Of a DNA stretch of 64,000 nucleotides, positions 8,501-17,354 are shown piece after piece (the first letter of the stretch is position 1; every line of letters begins with the position of its first letter). This DNA comes from Oscillospiraceae bacterium (GTDB lineage: Bacteria; Bacillota; Clostridia; Oscillospirales; Acutalibacteraceae), in contig CADAUV010000002.1 of the NCBI GenBank assembly GCA_902791235.1, forward strand, positions 1 to 64,000. The letters run 5' to 3'. Under the pieces are notes generated by a model. That model saw only the letters and a list, made by a program, of their open reading frames with translations, was not told the origin of the DNA and did not search any database. The position numbers and the translations under genes are program-made.

Positions 8501-9736
8501 ATGGACAAGAAGGACATCAAAAAGGTAGTACTTGCATACTCGGGCGGTCTTGACACCTCAATCATCATTCCGTGGCTCAAGGAAAACTACAACAACTGTG
8601 AGGTTATCGCGGTATCTGGTGATGTAGGTCAGGGTACAGAGCTTGACGGACTTGAGGAAAAGGCAATTGCAACAGGCGCTTCAAAGCTCTATGTACTTGA
8701 CCTCAAGGACGAGTATGTTGAGGATTACATCTTCCCCTGCTTAAAGGCGGGCGCTGATTACGAAACATATCTTTTAGGCACCTCGCACGCGCGTCCGTGC
8801 ATTGCTAAGGGACTTGCGGAAATAGCAATCAAGGAGGGCGCTGACGCAATCTGCCACGGCTGCACGGGCAAGGGCAACGACCAGGTTCGTTTTGAGCTTA
8901 CCCTCAAGGCATTTGCGCCGCATATGCAGATTATTGCTCCTTGGCGTGAGTGGGATATCAAATCCCGTGAGGAGGAAATCGAATACGCCGAAGCGCACAA
9001 CATTCCGCTCAAGATAAACCGTGAGACAAACTATTCAAAGGACAAGAATGTATGGCACCTCTCGCACGAAGGACTTGACCTTGAGGACCCTGCAAACGAG
9101 CCTTTATATAATAAGGAAGGCTTCCTCGAGCTTGGCGTGTCGCCCGAGCAGGCGCCGGACGAGCCGACATATGTTACAATTCACTTTGAAAAAGGCGTAC
9201 CAACTGCTATCGACGGCACTGAAATGAAGCCGCTTGCAATCGTTGAAAAGCTCAACGAGCTTGGCGGTAAGAACGGCATCGGCCTTCTCGACATAGTAGA
9301 AAACCGTCTTGTTGGTATGAAGAGCCGCGGCGTATACGAAACACCCGGCGGCGCTATTCTCTATAAGGCTCACGAGCTTCTCGAAATGCTCACTCTTGAC
9401 AGGGAGACCTCGCACTACAAAAAGCTTGTTGCACAGAAATTCGGCGAGCTTGTTTACAACGGCTTATGGTTCACCCCGCTTCGCGAAGCGCTTTCCGCTT
9501 TCGTTGACAGCACACAGGAAACCTGCACGGGCGATGTTAAACTCAAGCTTTACAAGGGCAATATCATCAATGCAGGCATAACCTCACCTTACAGCCTTTA
9601 CGATGAGAACATCGCTTCCTTCGGAGAGGACGGAGGAGCATATAATCAGGCTGACTCGGCAGGCTTTATCAACCTCTTCGGCCTTTCAATCAAGGTTAAA
9701 GCGCTTCTTGACGCTCAAAGGGAAGAAAATAACTAA
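8501..9736 (+). CDS. argG: argininosuccinate synthase
   Basis: 411 residues, normal for the family. The N-terminal ATP pyrophosphatase loop AYSGGLDTS is at residues 13-21, followed by [26 protein letters not shown] near 124 (aspartate and citrulline binding) and NVWHLSHEG. It joins citrulline and aspartate using ATP in arginine synthesis. AAAGGAG lies about 8 nt before the ATG. argH follows after 11 bp, so the two form one operon, probably under the ARG box upstream. Confidence 0.97.
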   Translation: MDKKDIKKVVLAYSGGLDTSIIIPWLKENYNNCEVIAVSGDVGQGTELDGLEEKAIATGASKLYVLDLKDEYVEDYIFPCLKAGADYETYLLGTSHARPCIAKGLAEIAIKEGADAICHGCTGKGNDQVRFELTLKAFAPHMQIIAPWREWDIKSREEEIEYAEAHNIPLKINRETNYSKDKNVWHLSHEGLDLEDPANEPLYNKEGFLELGVSPEQAPDEPTYVTIHFEKGVPTAIDGTEMKPLAIVEKLNELGGKNGIGLLDIVENRLVGMKSRGVYETPGGAILYKAHELLEMLTLDRETSHYKKLVAQKFGELVYNGLWFTPLREALSAFVDSTQETCTGDVKLKLYKGNIINAGITSPYSLYDENIASFGEDGGAYNQADSAGFINLFGLSIKVKALLDAQREENN

Positions 9737-9747
9737 AGGACAATTCT

Positions 9748-11121
9748 ATGGCACAGTTATGGAAGGGCAGGTTTAAGAAAGAGCTTGCCAAGGAAACAAA
9801 TGATTTTAACTCCTCGATAAAATTCGACTGCAGAATGTTTGAGGAGGATATAAAAGGAAGCATTGCGCACGCAACAATGCTCGGCGCAACGGGGATTATC
9901 GACAAGAGCGAAAGCGAAAAAATCACCGCCGAGCTTGCCGTTATTCTCGAGGATATCAAATCGGGAAAGCTGAGTATTGATATGGAGGCTGAGGACATTC
10001 ACACCTTCATTGAGGGCGAGCTTACACAAAGGCTCGGACAGACCGGCAAAAGGCTCCACACCGCAAGGTCAAGAAACGACCAGGTGGCGCTTGATATTCG
10101 CATGGTTCTTAAAAAGGAATGTGATGAGATTAGCGAAGGGTTAAAGGAGCTTATCAGGGTTTTATGCGCTAAGGCTGAGGAAAACAAGGATACCATTATG
10201 CCGGGTTACACTCATCTTCAGCGCGCTCAGCCAATAACCTTCGCACATCATCTTATGGCGTATGCCTCAATGCTTTGCAGGGATATTGACAGGCTTAACG
10301 ATGTTAAAAGGCGTATGAATGTTTTACCGCTCGGAAGCGGTGCGCTCGCAGGCACAACCTACCCTCTTGACAGGAATATGGTGGCTGAGCTTCTCGGCTT
10401 TGACAGCATTTCCTCAAACAGTCTTGACGGCGTTTCCGACAGGGATTTCTGCATTGAGCTTGCCTCTGCTCTCTCGCTTATAATGGTACATCTTTCCCGC
10501 TTCAGCGAGGAGATAATTATGTGGTGCAGCTGGGAGTTCAAATTCATAGAGCTTGACGACGCATTCTCTACGGGCTCAAGCATTATGCCGCAGAAAAAGA
10601 ATCCCGATATTGCCGAGCTTGTACGTGGCAAGAGCGGCAGGGTTTTCGGCGACCTCACTACTCTTCTCACTGTTATGAAGGGCATTGCGCTTGCTTACAA
10701 CAAGGATATGCAGGAGGATAAGGAGGCAATTTTCGACGCGGTTGACACGGTTAAAATGTGCCTTAACGCCTTCACTCCCATGATTGACACAATGACTGTG
10801 CTTAAAGATAATATGAGAAATGCCGCAGCAAAGGGCTTTATAAATGCAACCGACTGCGCGGACTATCTTGTTTCAAAAGGTCTGCCGTTCAGGGACGCTT
10901 ATAAGGCAACGGGCGAGCTTGTGGCGCTCTGCATTGACAGGGGGCTGACTCTCGAAACGCTTCCGATTGAGGAATACAGGGCGGTCTGCGACATTTTCGA
11001 CGAGGGCGTTTACACTGCTATCAACCTCGAAAAATGCGTAAACGACAGACTTGTTGAGGGCGGTCCGAGCGCTCAGAGCGTTGATAAGCAGATTGAAAAA
11101 GCATTAAGCTTCATAAAATAA
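9748..11121 (+). CDS. argH: argininosuccinate lyase
   Basis: 457 residues of the fumarase/aspartase superfamily. Visible: LWKGRF at the N-terminus, TARSRNDQVA near 105, PGYTHLQRAQP near 155 (catalytic His), and the signature GSSIMPQKKNPD near 277 with the catalytic Ser. It splits argininosuccinate into arginine and fumarate. Ribosome site AAAGGA precedes the ATG. It completes the argGH pair and is followed by a terminator-like hairpin. Confidence 0.97.
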   Translation: MAQLWKGRFKKELAKETNDFNSSIKFDCRMFEEDIKGSIAHATMLGATGIIDKSESEKITAELAVILEDIKSGKLSIDMEAEDIHTFIEGELTQRLGQTGKRLHTARSRNDQVALDIRMVLKKECDEISEGLKELIRVLCAKAEENKDTIMPGYTHLQRAQPITFAHHLMAYASMLCRDIDRLNDVKRRMNVLPLGSGALAGTTYPLDRNMVAELLGFDSISSNSLDGVSDRDFCIELASALSLIMVHLSRFSEEIIMWCSWEFKFIELDDAFSTGSSIMPQKKNPDIAELVRGKSGRVFGDLTTLLTVMKGIALAYNKDMQEDKEAIFDAVDTVKMCLNAFTPMIDTMTVLKDNMRNAAAKGFINATDCADYLVSKGLPFRDAYKATGELVALCIDRGLTLETLPIEEYRAVCDIFDEGVYTAINLEKCVNDRLVEGGPSAQSVDKQIEKALSFIK

Positions 11122-11126
11122 TCATT

Positions 11127-11158
11127 TGCAGGTCGGGTAAACTGACCTGCATTCTTTA
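11127..11158 (+). terminator. terminator after argH
   Basis: 8-bp perfect stem TGCAGGTC/GACCTGCA with a 9-nt loop, followed by TTCTTT. The T tract is short, so it may be leaky. Confidence 0.6.
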
Positions 11159-11191
11159 TAATTATTTAATAATTTTCAGACCGTTTTACAA

Positions 11192-11220
11192 TTGACTACC
11201 GTAAAAAAACAATGTATAAT
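11192..11220 (+). promoter_or_regulatory. sigma-A promoter of the degV-luxS operon
   Basis: TTGACT (11192-11197), 17 bp, TATAAT (11215-11220); the degV ATG follows about 33 bp later. Confidence 0.75.
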
Positions 11221-11253
11221 CTTTGTGATTTTAATTAAGAAAGGTGTGAGCAT

Positions 11254-12111
11254 ATGAGCTATAAAATTGTAGTTGACAGCTGTTGCGATATTCTTGATGA
11301 GATGAAGGAATGGGAGAATTTTGAGATTGTTCCCCTCACCCTTCAGATTAACGATTATCATATCCTTGACGACGAAAACTTCAATCAGGATGATTTCATT
11401 GCAAGGATGAGAGCGAACAACGGACTTGCCAAGTCCGCCTGTCCTTCACCCGAAGCCTTCAAAAAGGCATGCGAAGGCGATTACGACGAAGTTTATGTTT
11501 TCACAATTACCGATAAATTAAGCGGCTCGTACAATTCTGCCTGTCAAGGCAAAATGCTTTACGAGGAAGAATTCGACGACGATAAAAAGATTTATGTATT
11601 CAATTCACTTGCAACCTCGGGTCTTGAAACTATGGCTGTTGTCAAGGCGCACGAGCTTGCGGAAAAAGGACTTGAATTCGACGCTTTGACAAAAGAGATT
11701 GACGACTATATCGTTAATCACGAGGGACTTTATTTCTGCCTTGAGAGCCTTGACGCGCTCAAGTCAAACGGCAGACTCTTCGCACTTGCGGCAAAGGTAC
11801 TTGAAAAAGTAAGGGTCAAGCTTGTATGCAGGCGCACAACAGAAGGCAATATCAGCCTTGCAGGTCAGGATTTAACCGTTAACAGGGCGCTTGTTAAAAT
11901 GGCTTCCTGCATCGCCGAGGATGTAAAGGGAAAAGACCTTACAGGTCAGACGGTTCTCATCTCGCATGTTTGCTGCCCCGAAAAGGCGCAGCTTGTCGCT
12001 GACAGAATCAAGGATAAAACCGAGTACACGGATATCCGCATCATCAAGGCTTCGGGTCTTAATTCGCTTTATGCGTCGGACGGCGGTATTATCGTATCCT
12101 TCACCTACTGA
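11254..12111 (+). CDS. DegV family protein (fatty-acid-binding FakB type)
   Basis: 285 residues. The N-terminus YKIVVDSCCDI with its conserved Asp-Ser, the KSACPSPEAF motif (usual T-S-Q/C-P-S-P) and TDKLSGSYNSA near 88 are DegV family hallmarks; DALKSNGRL later fits the lipid-binding pocket region. DegV proteins bind fatty acids and many present them to the kinase FakA for incorporation into phospholipid. No fakA is in the window. It is first in a four-gene operon whose members overlap by 1-4 bp. Ribosome site GAAAGGTG. Confidence 0.88.
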   Translation: MSYKIVVDSCCDILDEMKEWENFEIVPLTLQINDYHILDDENFNQDDFIARMRANNGLAKSACPSPEAFKKACEGDYDEVYVFTITDKLSGSYNSACQGKMLYEEEFDDDKKIYVFNSLATSGLETMAVVKAHELAEKGLEFDALTKEIDDYIVNHEGLYFCLESLDALKSNGRLFALAAKVLEKVRVKLVCRRTTEGNISLAGQDLTVNRALVKMASCIAEDVKGKDLTGQTVLISHVCCPEKAQLVADRIKDKTEYTDIRIIKASGLNSLYASDGGIIVSFTY

Positions 12112-12953
12112 TGCGAGAGCTTGAATTTAAAATAACAGCCGAGCAAAACGGACGGGAAATAAGGGATTTTCTGCGGGAATTCGGAGTATCCTCCGCGCTT
12201 CTCACAAAGCTGAAGCAGACGGAAAACGGCATCACCCTGAACGGTAAATTTGCAAGAGCAATCGACTGTATATCCTTCGGTGATGTACTTAAAATCCGCA
12301 TTGAGCAAAGCGGAAATCCGCCGACGGCAAATCCCGATTTAAAAATCGAAGTCGTCTACGAGGATGAGGATGTTTTAATTGTAAATAAGCCTGCTTTTAT
12401 GCCTGTTCACGAGAGCAGAAACCACCGCGGCGACACGCTTGCAAACGCCTGCGCGCCATACCTTGACGGGGCTTTCCGCGCAGTTTACAGGCTTGACAGG
12501 GATACAAGCGGACTTGTGCTTATCGCTAAAAACGAGCTTGCTGCGGCACTGCTTGCAGGAAGTATAAAAAAAGATTACTACGCAGTATGCGAGGGTATAA
12601 TCGAAGGCGACGGCATAATTGACGAGCCGATACGCCGTGTACGCGACAGCATTATCAAAAGGGGCGTTTTCCCCGACGGCGAGCGTGCTGTTACAAGATA
12701 CTCGGCTATCAGCCGCAAGGACGGCAGAACGCTTTTAAAAATCAACCTTGAAACCGGCAGGACACATCAGATAAGAGTGCATTTTGCGCATATCGGTCAT
12801 CCGCTTTGCGGCGACACGCTTTACGGTACGCCCTCCCCTCTTATAAACAGGCAAGCGCTTACCTATAAAGCTATATACTTTACACACCCCATAACAAAAA
12901 AGGAGATGAAATCGGAGGCGGATTTCCCTTCTGATTTCAGTAAGTTAATATAA
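12111..12953 (+). CDS. RluA/RluD-family RNA pseudouridine synthase
   Basis: 280 residues. An S4-like RNA-binding region (about 15-60: LREFGVSSALLTKLKQTENGI) precedes the catalytic domain with VVYEDEDVLIVNKPA, the signature YRLDRDTSGLVL carrying the catalytic Asp, and LETGRTHQIRVH. It isomerises uridine to pseudouridine in rRNA or tRNA; the target position cannot be told from sequence. Its ATG overlaps the degV stop (TGATG) and its stop overlaps the next start (TAATG). Confidence 0.92.
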   Translation: MRELEFKITAEQNGREIRDFLREFGVSSALLTKLKQTENGITLNGKFARAIDCISFGDVLKIRIEQSGNPPTANPDLKIEVVYEDEDVLIVNKPAFMPVHESRNHRGDTLANACAPYLDGAFRAVYRLDRDTSGLVLIAKNELAAALLAGSIKKDYYAVCEGIIEGDGIIDEPIRRVRDSIIKRGVFPDGERAVTRYSAISRKDGRTLLKINLETGRTHQIRVHFAHIGHPLCGDTLYGTPSPLINRQALTYKAIYFTHPITKKEMKSEADFPSDFSKLI

Positions 12954-13870
12954 TGCCCGCTTTTTCAACTCATTATGTTTTTGCAAAGGAGCTTATGCCC
13001 TTTTTAAAAGAAAATGCAGATTTTGAAGTTAACGAACCCGCTGTTTATTTCGGCGCTCAGGGTCCCGATGTTTTCTTCTTTCACAGAGTTTTTCCGTGGA
13101 TGAAGGGCAAGCCGAGGCGCGAGGTAGGCTCGCATATGCACCGCTCAAAGCCCGAGGTGCTGTTCAATGAATTTCGCAGGTACTGTGAAAACGACGGCAC
13201 GGGTATTGCAAAGTCCTATGCCTACGGTTTTTTAATGCACTATTCCCTTGACAGAATCTGCCATCCCTATGTTTACGCAAGGCAGGAGGAGCTTGTGAAA
13301 AGCGGCGAATTCACCCACGGCTTCTCGGCGCACAACCTTGTTGAATACTCGCTTGACTCATACATACTCAACAAAAGGTGCGGTATTGAAAAGCCGTATG
13401 CCTTTGACACTGCGTCAACGCTCACGCCCGACGCGGCTGTAATAGAGGAGATTTCAAAGCTTCTTGCTGATATTCTTCCCAAGGTTACGGGCGACGATAT
13501 AAAAGAGGACTCGCTTTCCTTCGCATTTTATGATATGATAAAGATACAGGAAATATTGTGCGACGAGTCGGGAAAGTATCAGAAGCTCACGAAGGGTATC
13601 GACAGGATAATCAAGCCTTTTACCAACGGCTTTTCACTCAATGTTATGCTGAGGACGCGCACGCCCGAGGCAGATGCCCGATTCTCAAACACGGAGCATA
13701 AAAGCTGGGTATCCCCCTATGACCCGACCGAGAGAAACGAGAGCTTCGAGGAGCTTTTTGAGCTTGCAAAGAAGGACGCGCAGAGGCTTATCACCGAGTA
13801 CAAGTCAGGTGCCGACTGCGGTATTATGACTGAAAATAAATCATTTTTAACAGGAGTTGAAGTTAAATGA
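12953..13870 (+). CDS. zinc-dependent phospholipase C-like protein
   Basis: 305 residues with the His/Asp pattern of the zinc-dependent phospholipase C family: STHYVFAKEL at the N-terminus, FGAQGPDVFFFH, GSHMHRSKP, and FLMHYSLDRICHPYVYA followed by HNLVEYSLD. These would ligate a zinc cluster. No signal peptide is visible, unlike the secreted clostridial alpha-toxins, so it is probably a cytoplasmic relative of unknown substrate, common in Clostridia. It sits between a pseudouridine synthase and luxS, overlapping both by 1-4 bp. Confidence 0.8.
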   Translation: MPAFSTHYVFAKELMPFLKENADFEVNEPAVYFGAQGPDVFFFHRVFPWMKGKPRREVGSHMHRSKPEVLFNEFRRYCENDGTGIAKSYAYGFLMHYSLDRICHPYVYARQEELVKSGEFTHGFSAHNLVEYSLDSYILNKRCGIEKPYAFDTASTLTPDAAVIEEISKLLADILPKVTGDDIKEDSLSFAFYDMIKIQEILCDESGKYQKLTKGIDRIIKPFTNGFSLNVMLRTRTPEADARFSNTEHKSWVSPYDPTERNESFEELFELAKKDAQRLITEYKSGADCGIMTENKSFLTGVEVK

Positions 13871-14343
13871 AAATCGCACCGGGCAGTCAGATTGACCACA
13901 CAGTTTTAAAGAAGGGTATTTATATCAGCCGTATTGACGACGATATCACCACATACGATATCCGTTTAAGGCTCCCTAACAGAGAGCCCGTGCTTACTAA
14001 TGCGGCTATGCACACCACCGAGCATCTCTTTAAAGCGCATATAAAGGACACCGAATTCAGCGACAATATAATATATTTCGGACCTATGGGAAGCAGGACG
14101 GGATACTACCTTCTCACAAGAAGCCTTTCCGACTCATACACCATCAATCTTATTAAAGAAACATTTCAATTCATCGCTGATTACTGGGGCGTAGTACCGG
14201 GCGCTTCGCCTAAGGAATGTGCAAACTGCGTTGACCACAATCTTCCGCAGGCGAAGGAGGAGGCAAGAGCTTTTCTCAAAATCATCGAAAACTGGGAAAA
14301 ATCAGATTTAAAATATCCCGTAAAAGATGAGGAAACAGAATAA
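13867..14343 (+). CDS. luxS: S-ribosylhomocysteine lyase-like protein with Ser at the catalytic Cys
   Basis: 158 residues. LuxS landmarks are present: IDH near the N-terminus, TYDIRLRLPNREP, MHTTEHLF with zinc ligands H49 and H53 and the catalytic E52, and KECANC with the third zinc ligand C118. The loop normally read PMGCRTG is GPMGSRTGYYLL here, with Ser76 (codon AGC) at the position of the catalytic Cys84 of Bacillus subtilis LuxS. LuxS splits S-ribosylhomocysteine to homocysteine and the AI-2 precursor. The substitution puts normal activity in doubt. It is last in its operon, with ATGA overlap upstream and a terminator downstream. Confidence 0.85.
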   Translation: MKIAPGSQIDHTVLKKGIYISRIDDDITTYDIRLRLPNREPVLTNAAMHTTEHLFKAHIKDTEFSDNIIYFGPMGSRTGYYLLTRSLSDSYTINLIKETFQFIADYWGVVPGASPKECANCVDHNLPQAKEEARAFLKIIENWEKSDLKYPVKDEETE

Positions 14344-14349
14344 GGATAA

Positions 14350-14384
14350 AAAGCCGTGCAAACATCAAGTTGCACGGTTTTTTT
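14350..14384 (+). terminator. terminator after luxS
   Basis: CCGTGCAA/TTGCACGG stem (14354-14361 with 14370-14377), 8-nt loop, followed by seven T. Confidence 0.9.
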
Positions 14385-14405
14385 GACATATGGGAAAAAT
14401 CGGAT

Positions 14406-14433
14406 TTGACTTTTTGGTCATATGTAGTATAAT
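14406..14433 (+). promoter_or_regulatory. sigma-A promoter of the dehydratase-iolB pair
   Basis: TTGACT (14406-14411), 16 bp, TATAAT (14428-14433), with a leader of about 70 nt. Confidence 0.7.
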
Positions 14434-14508
14434 TGTGAATAAGAAAAGCATTAATATATAATTTTATATAGTAAAGCGATAATGTGATAAATTGTTTCAG
14501 GAGATACT

Positions 14509-16398
14509 ATGAGTTTTAACAAAGACGGAATCAATTCCTTTCTGAAAAAATGCCTGATGGTAATAATTGACATAGGGCTTTTTACCTTTGCCAATCTACT
14601 GCTCGGCTATATATCAAACAACGGTCATCTCGGCCGCTTCGGCATTTACGGAAATGTCCTTGCAAATCCGTATCATTTCATCATAGTTTCCTGCGGAATA
14701 ATCATTATTCATTACGCAATGAAGCTTTATAAAAGCGTATGGGCTTTTGCAGGTATGAGGGAGCTTCTCCTGTGTATTGTAGCGGCTATCATGGATGTAC
14801 TGCTTCTCTTCGTAGTTGACGAATTCATTTTCAGGCGCGCGCTTGATTTAGTTCGTATGAGGGGCTATGTTTACGCCTTCGGCGTATTCCTTATGATTGT
14901 GCTTGTTTCTACGCCGAGGCTCGGATACAGGATTGTCAGATACGAACTGAAAAACGGCTTGCTCAGACATACCTCCTCAAAAAATGCAAAACGCGTTTTA
15001 CTTGTAGGCGCAGGCGCTATGGGCAATGTAATTCTTCAGGACCTGCTCACAAATCAATGGGAAAAATACAAGCCCGTTGCGTTTGCTGACGATAATCCGT
15101 CAAAAAAAGGCAAGACCTTACACGGCGTCAAGGTAGTGGGAAACTGCGAGCAGATACCGCAGATTGTTGAAAAATACCGTATTGATGAAATCATTATCTG
15201 TATGCCGTCGGCACCGAATAAGCGCCAACAGGAAATTGCGAGCATTGCCGCAAAGACGGGTAAGCCCGTAAAAACTACCCCTTCACTTGAGGAGATTATT
15301 GAGGACAAGAACTCAATGAAACAGCTCAGGCGAATCGAGATTACCGACCTTCTCGCAAGGGATGAGGTAAAGCTTGACAAGGAGGCCTGCAAATATTTAA
15401 TCGGCAAAACAATACTCGTTACGGGCGGCGGCGGCTCAATCGGCTCCGAGCTTTGCAAGCAGTGCGCGAGATACAAGCCCGAGACAATTGTTATTTTTGA
15501 TATTTACGAAAACTGCGCGTTTGAGCTTGCAAACGAGCTGAACAAAAAATACGCAGGTAAGATTAACATTCAGGTGAGAATCGGCTCGGTAAGAGATATT
15601 AAAAGGCTTGAAGAGGTCTTTGAGGAATTCCACCCCGATGTTGTATTCCACGCGGCGGCACACAAGCATGTTCCTCTTATGGAGGACTCGCCCTGCGAGG
15701 CTGTTAAAAACAATGTTTTCGGCACATATAATGTCGCTGTTACCGCTGACAAATTCAAGGTGCCGAAAATGGTTATTCTTTCAACCGACAAAGCCGTTAA
15801 CCCGACAAATGTTATGGGCGCTACAAAAAGATTAACCGAGATTATCGTGCAGTATATGGAAACCGTCAGCGATACCACCGAATATGCTGCAGTAAGATTC
15901 GGTAATGTACTTGGCTCCCACGGCTCAGTTGTTCCGATTTTCAAAAAGCAGATTGAAAACGGCGGTCCGATTACCGTTACGCATCCCGATATCACAAGGT
16001 ACTTTATGACAATTCCCGAGGCGGCGCAGCTTGTTTGTCAGGCAGGCGGACTTGCAAAGGGCGGCGAGATTTTCGTTCTTGATATGGGTGAACCCGTAAG
16101 GATTATGGAGCTTGCCGAGAATATGATTACTCTTTCGGGCTATACCGTTGACGAAATCGGAATTGAGATAACGGGCTTAAGACCCGGCGAAAAACTCTAC
16201 GAGGAGCTTGCAATGGAAAGCGAGCTTGAAACTAGGGAGAAAACCTCAAACGAGAAAATCTTTGTCAACAAGCCTATGGAAATCGACAGCGGCAAATTCC
16301 GTCAGATGCTTTCCGACCTTGAAAATATCAACAACGATAATGTCAGGGAGGTACTTATGAAATATGTAACTAACTACCACCCTGCCGAAAATAAATAA
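14509..16398 (+). CDS. membrane-bound nucleotide-sugar 4,6-dehydratase (CapD/PglF-like)
   Basis: 629 residues. Four hydrophobic segments fill residues 1-145; a Rossmann domain with VLLVGAGAMGN follows at about 162-260; the catalytic SDR domain starts at LVTGGGGSIGSE (about 303-314), then HAAAHKHVPLMED and STDKAVNPTNVMGATKR. In this SDR subfamily the usual Tyr of YxxxK is Met, as seen here. Such enzymes convert UDP-GlcNAc to UDP-4-keto-6-deoxy sugars for capsule, glycan or protein glycosylation. No glycosyltransferases adjoin it; its only partner is the iolB-like gene 13 bp downstream. Confidence 0.9.
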   Translation: MSFNKDGINSFLKKCLMVIIDIGLFTFANLLLGYISNNGHLGRFGIYGNVLANPYHFIIVSCGIIIIHYAMKLYKSVWAFAGMRELLLCIVAAIMDVLLLFVVDEFIFRRALDLVRMRGYVYAFGVFLMIVLVSTPRLGYRIVRYELKNGLLRHTSSKNAKRVLLVGAGAMGNVILQDLLTNQWEKYKPVAFADDNPSKKGKTLHGVKVVGNCEQIPQIVEKYRIDEIIICMPSAPNKRQQEIASIAAKTGKPVKTTPSLEEIIEDKNSMKQLRRIEITDLLARDEVKLDKEACKYLIGKTILVTGGGGSIGSELCKQCARYKPETIVIFDIYENCAFELANELNKKYAGKINIQVRIGSVRDIKRLEEVFEEFHPDVVFHAAAHKHVPLMEDSPCEAVKNNVFGTYNVAVTADKFKVPKMVILSTDKAVNPTNVMGATKRLTEIIVQYMETVSDTTEYAAVRFGNVLGSHGSVVPIFKKQIENGGPITVTHPDITRYFMTIPEAAQLVCQAGGLAKGGEIFVLDMGEPVRIMELAENMITLSGYTVDEIGIEITGLRPGEKLYEELAMESELETREKTSNEKIFVNKPMEIDSGKFRQMLSDLENINNDNVREVLMKYVTNYHPAENK

Positions 16399-16411
16399 GC
16401 GAGGTAATCAA

Positions 16412-17185
16412 ATGATTTACAAACCCGAATACGACGAAAACGGCAAGAAGGTCCTCTGTGAAATGAACGGCGTTAACGCGGATATGCTTATGGATATCTA
16501 TGTTAAGAAGCTCTCAAAGGGCGAAGCGCTTGAGATTTTTGAAAACGAAAACGAATGTGCAGTACTTCTCCTCTCTGGAAATGTTAATTTTAAAGTCGGA
16601 GAAAATATCGACGAGAACTGCAAAAGGAAGAACCCCTTTGAGAAAACGCCTTACGCAGTGCATTTTCCGAAGCAGACAAGGGCTTGCGTTACAGCGCTTG
16701 AGGACAGCGAGGTGCTTGTTCAGATGACCGATAACGACAAAAGCTGGGAGCCTGTATTCTACAATCCCGACAACTGTCTTTATCAGGAATTCGGCAAGGG
16801 TCAGTGGAACGGTACGGGACACAGAATCGTATCAACAATGTTTGACCTTGACAATGCTCCGTATTCAAATATGGTTATGGGCGAGGTGTTCAATCAGCCC
16901 GGCAGATGGTCGAGCTACCCTCCGCACCATCATCCGCAGCCCGAGCTTTACTATTATCAGTTTGACCATCCCGAGGGCTTCGGCGCAGGCTTTGAGGGCG
17001 ACACACCGTACAAAACAGAGAACGGCACCTGTCTTTGCATAAGAGGCGGAAACGCGCACCAGCAGGTTACCGCTCCGGGTTACGAGATGTATTATGTATG
17101 GCTTATCAGACATCTTGACGGCGACCCGTGGGATAAAACAAGGATATATATACCTGAATACGAGTGGCTTGCAAATGCAGACTAA
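16412..17185 (+). CDS. IolB-like 5-deoxy-glucuronate isomerase, orphan
   Basis: 257 residues, close to the family size of about 270. The diagnostic stretch GEVFNQPGRWSSYPPHHHP, with metal-binding His residues, is followed by ELYYYQF, FGAGFEGD, CIRGGNAHQQV and APGYEMYYVW, which parallel IolB block by block. IolB isomerises 5-deoxy-glucuronate in inositol breakdown, but no iolA, C, D, E, G or J is in the window. It is 13 bp behind the nucleotide-sugar dehydratase with ribosome site GAGG, so it is probably co-transcribed and may act on another deoxy sugar. The family call is firm; the substrate is not. Confidence 0.8.
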   Translation: MIYKPEYDENGKKVLCEMNGVNADMLMDIYVKKLSKGEALEIFENENECAVLLLSGNVNFKVGENIDENCKRKNPFEKTPYAVHFPKQTRACVTALEDSEVLVQMTDNDKSWEPVFYNPDNCLYQEFGKGQWNGTGHRIVSTMFDLDNAPYSNMVMGEVFNQPGRWSSYPPHHHPQPELYYYQFDHPEGFGAGFEGDTPYKTENGTCLCIRGGNAHQQVTAPGYEMYYVWLIRHLDGDPWDKTRIYIPEYEWLANAD

Positions 17186-17262
17186 GAGTGCTTTGCGAGG
17201 TCGTAACGCTTATAGATTTATTAACTAAATGTATATTTATACATTAAATTAATGTTATTTTA

Positions 17263-17320
17263 TTGACAATATTATTTTAATATGCTAATTTATTATGCAG
17301 AGTGGATAACCGCTCTGCAT
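17263..17320 (+). promoter_or_regulatory. promoter and hairpin ahead of the amino-acid ABC transporter
   Basis: TTGACA (17263-17268), 17 bp, TAATTT (17286-17291) with an extended TG (17283-17284). Directly downstream is an inverted repeat with 11 pairs, ATGCAGAG-TGG with CCG-CTCTGCAT (17295-17305/17310-17320), loop ATAA. It would lie at the very 5' end of the mRNA, or act as an operator over the start site. Confidence 0.55.
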
Positions 17321-17354
17321 ATTTAATGTATATTTTTATTTGGAGGAATAAATT

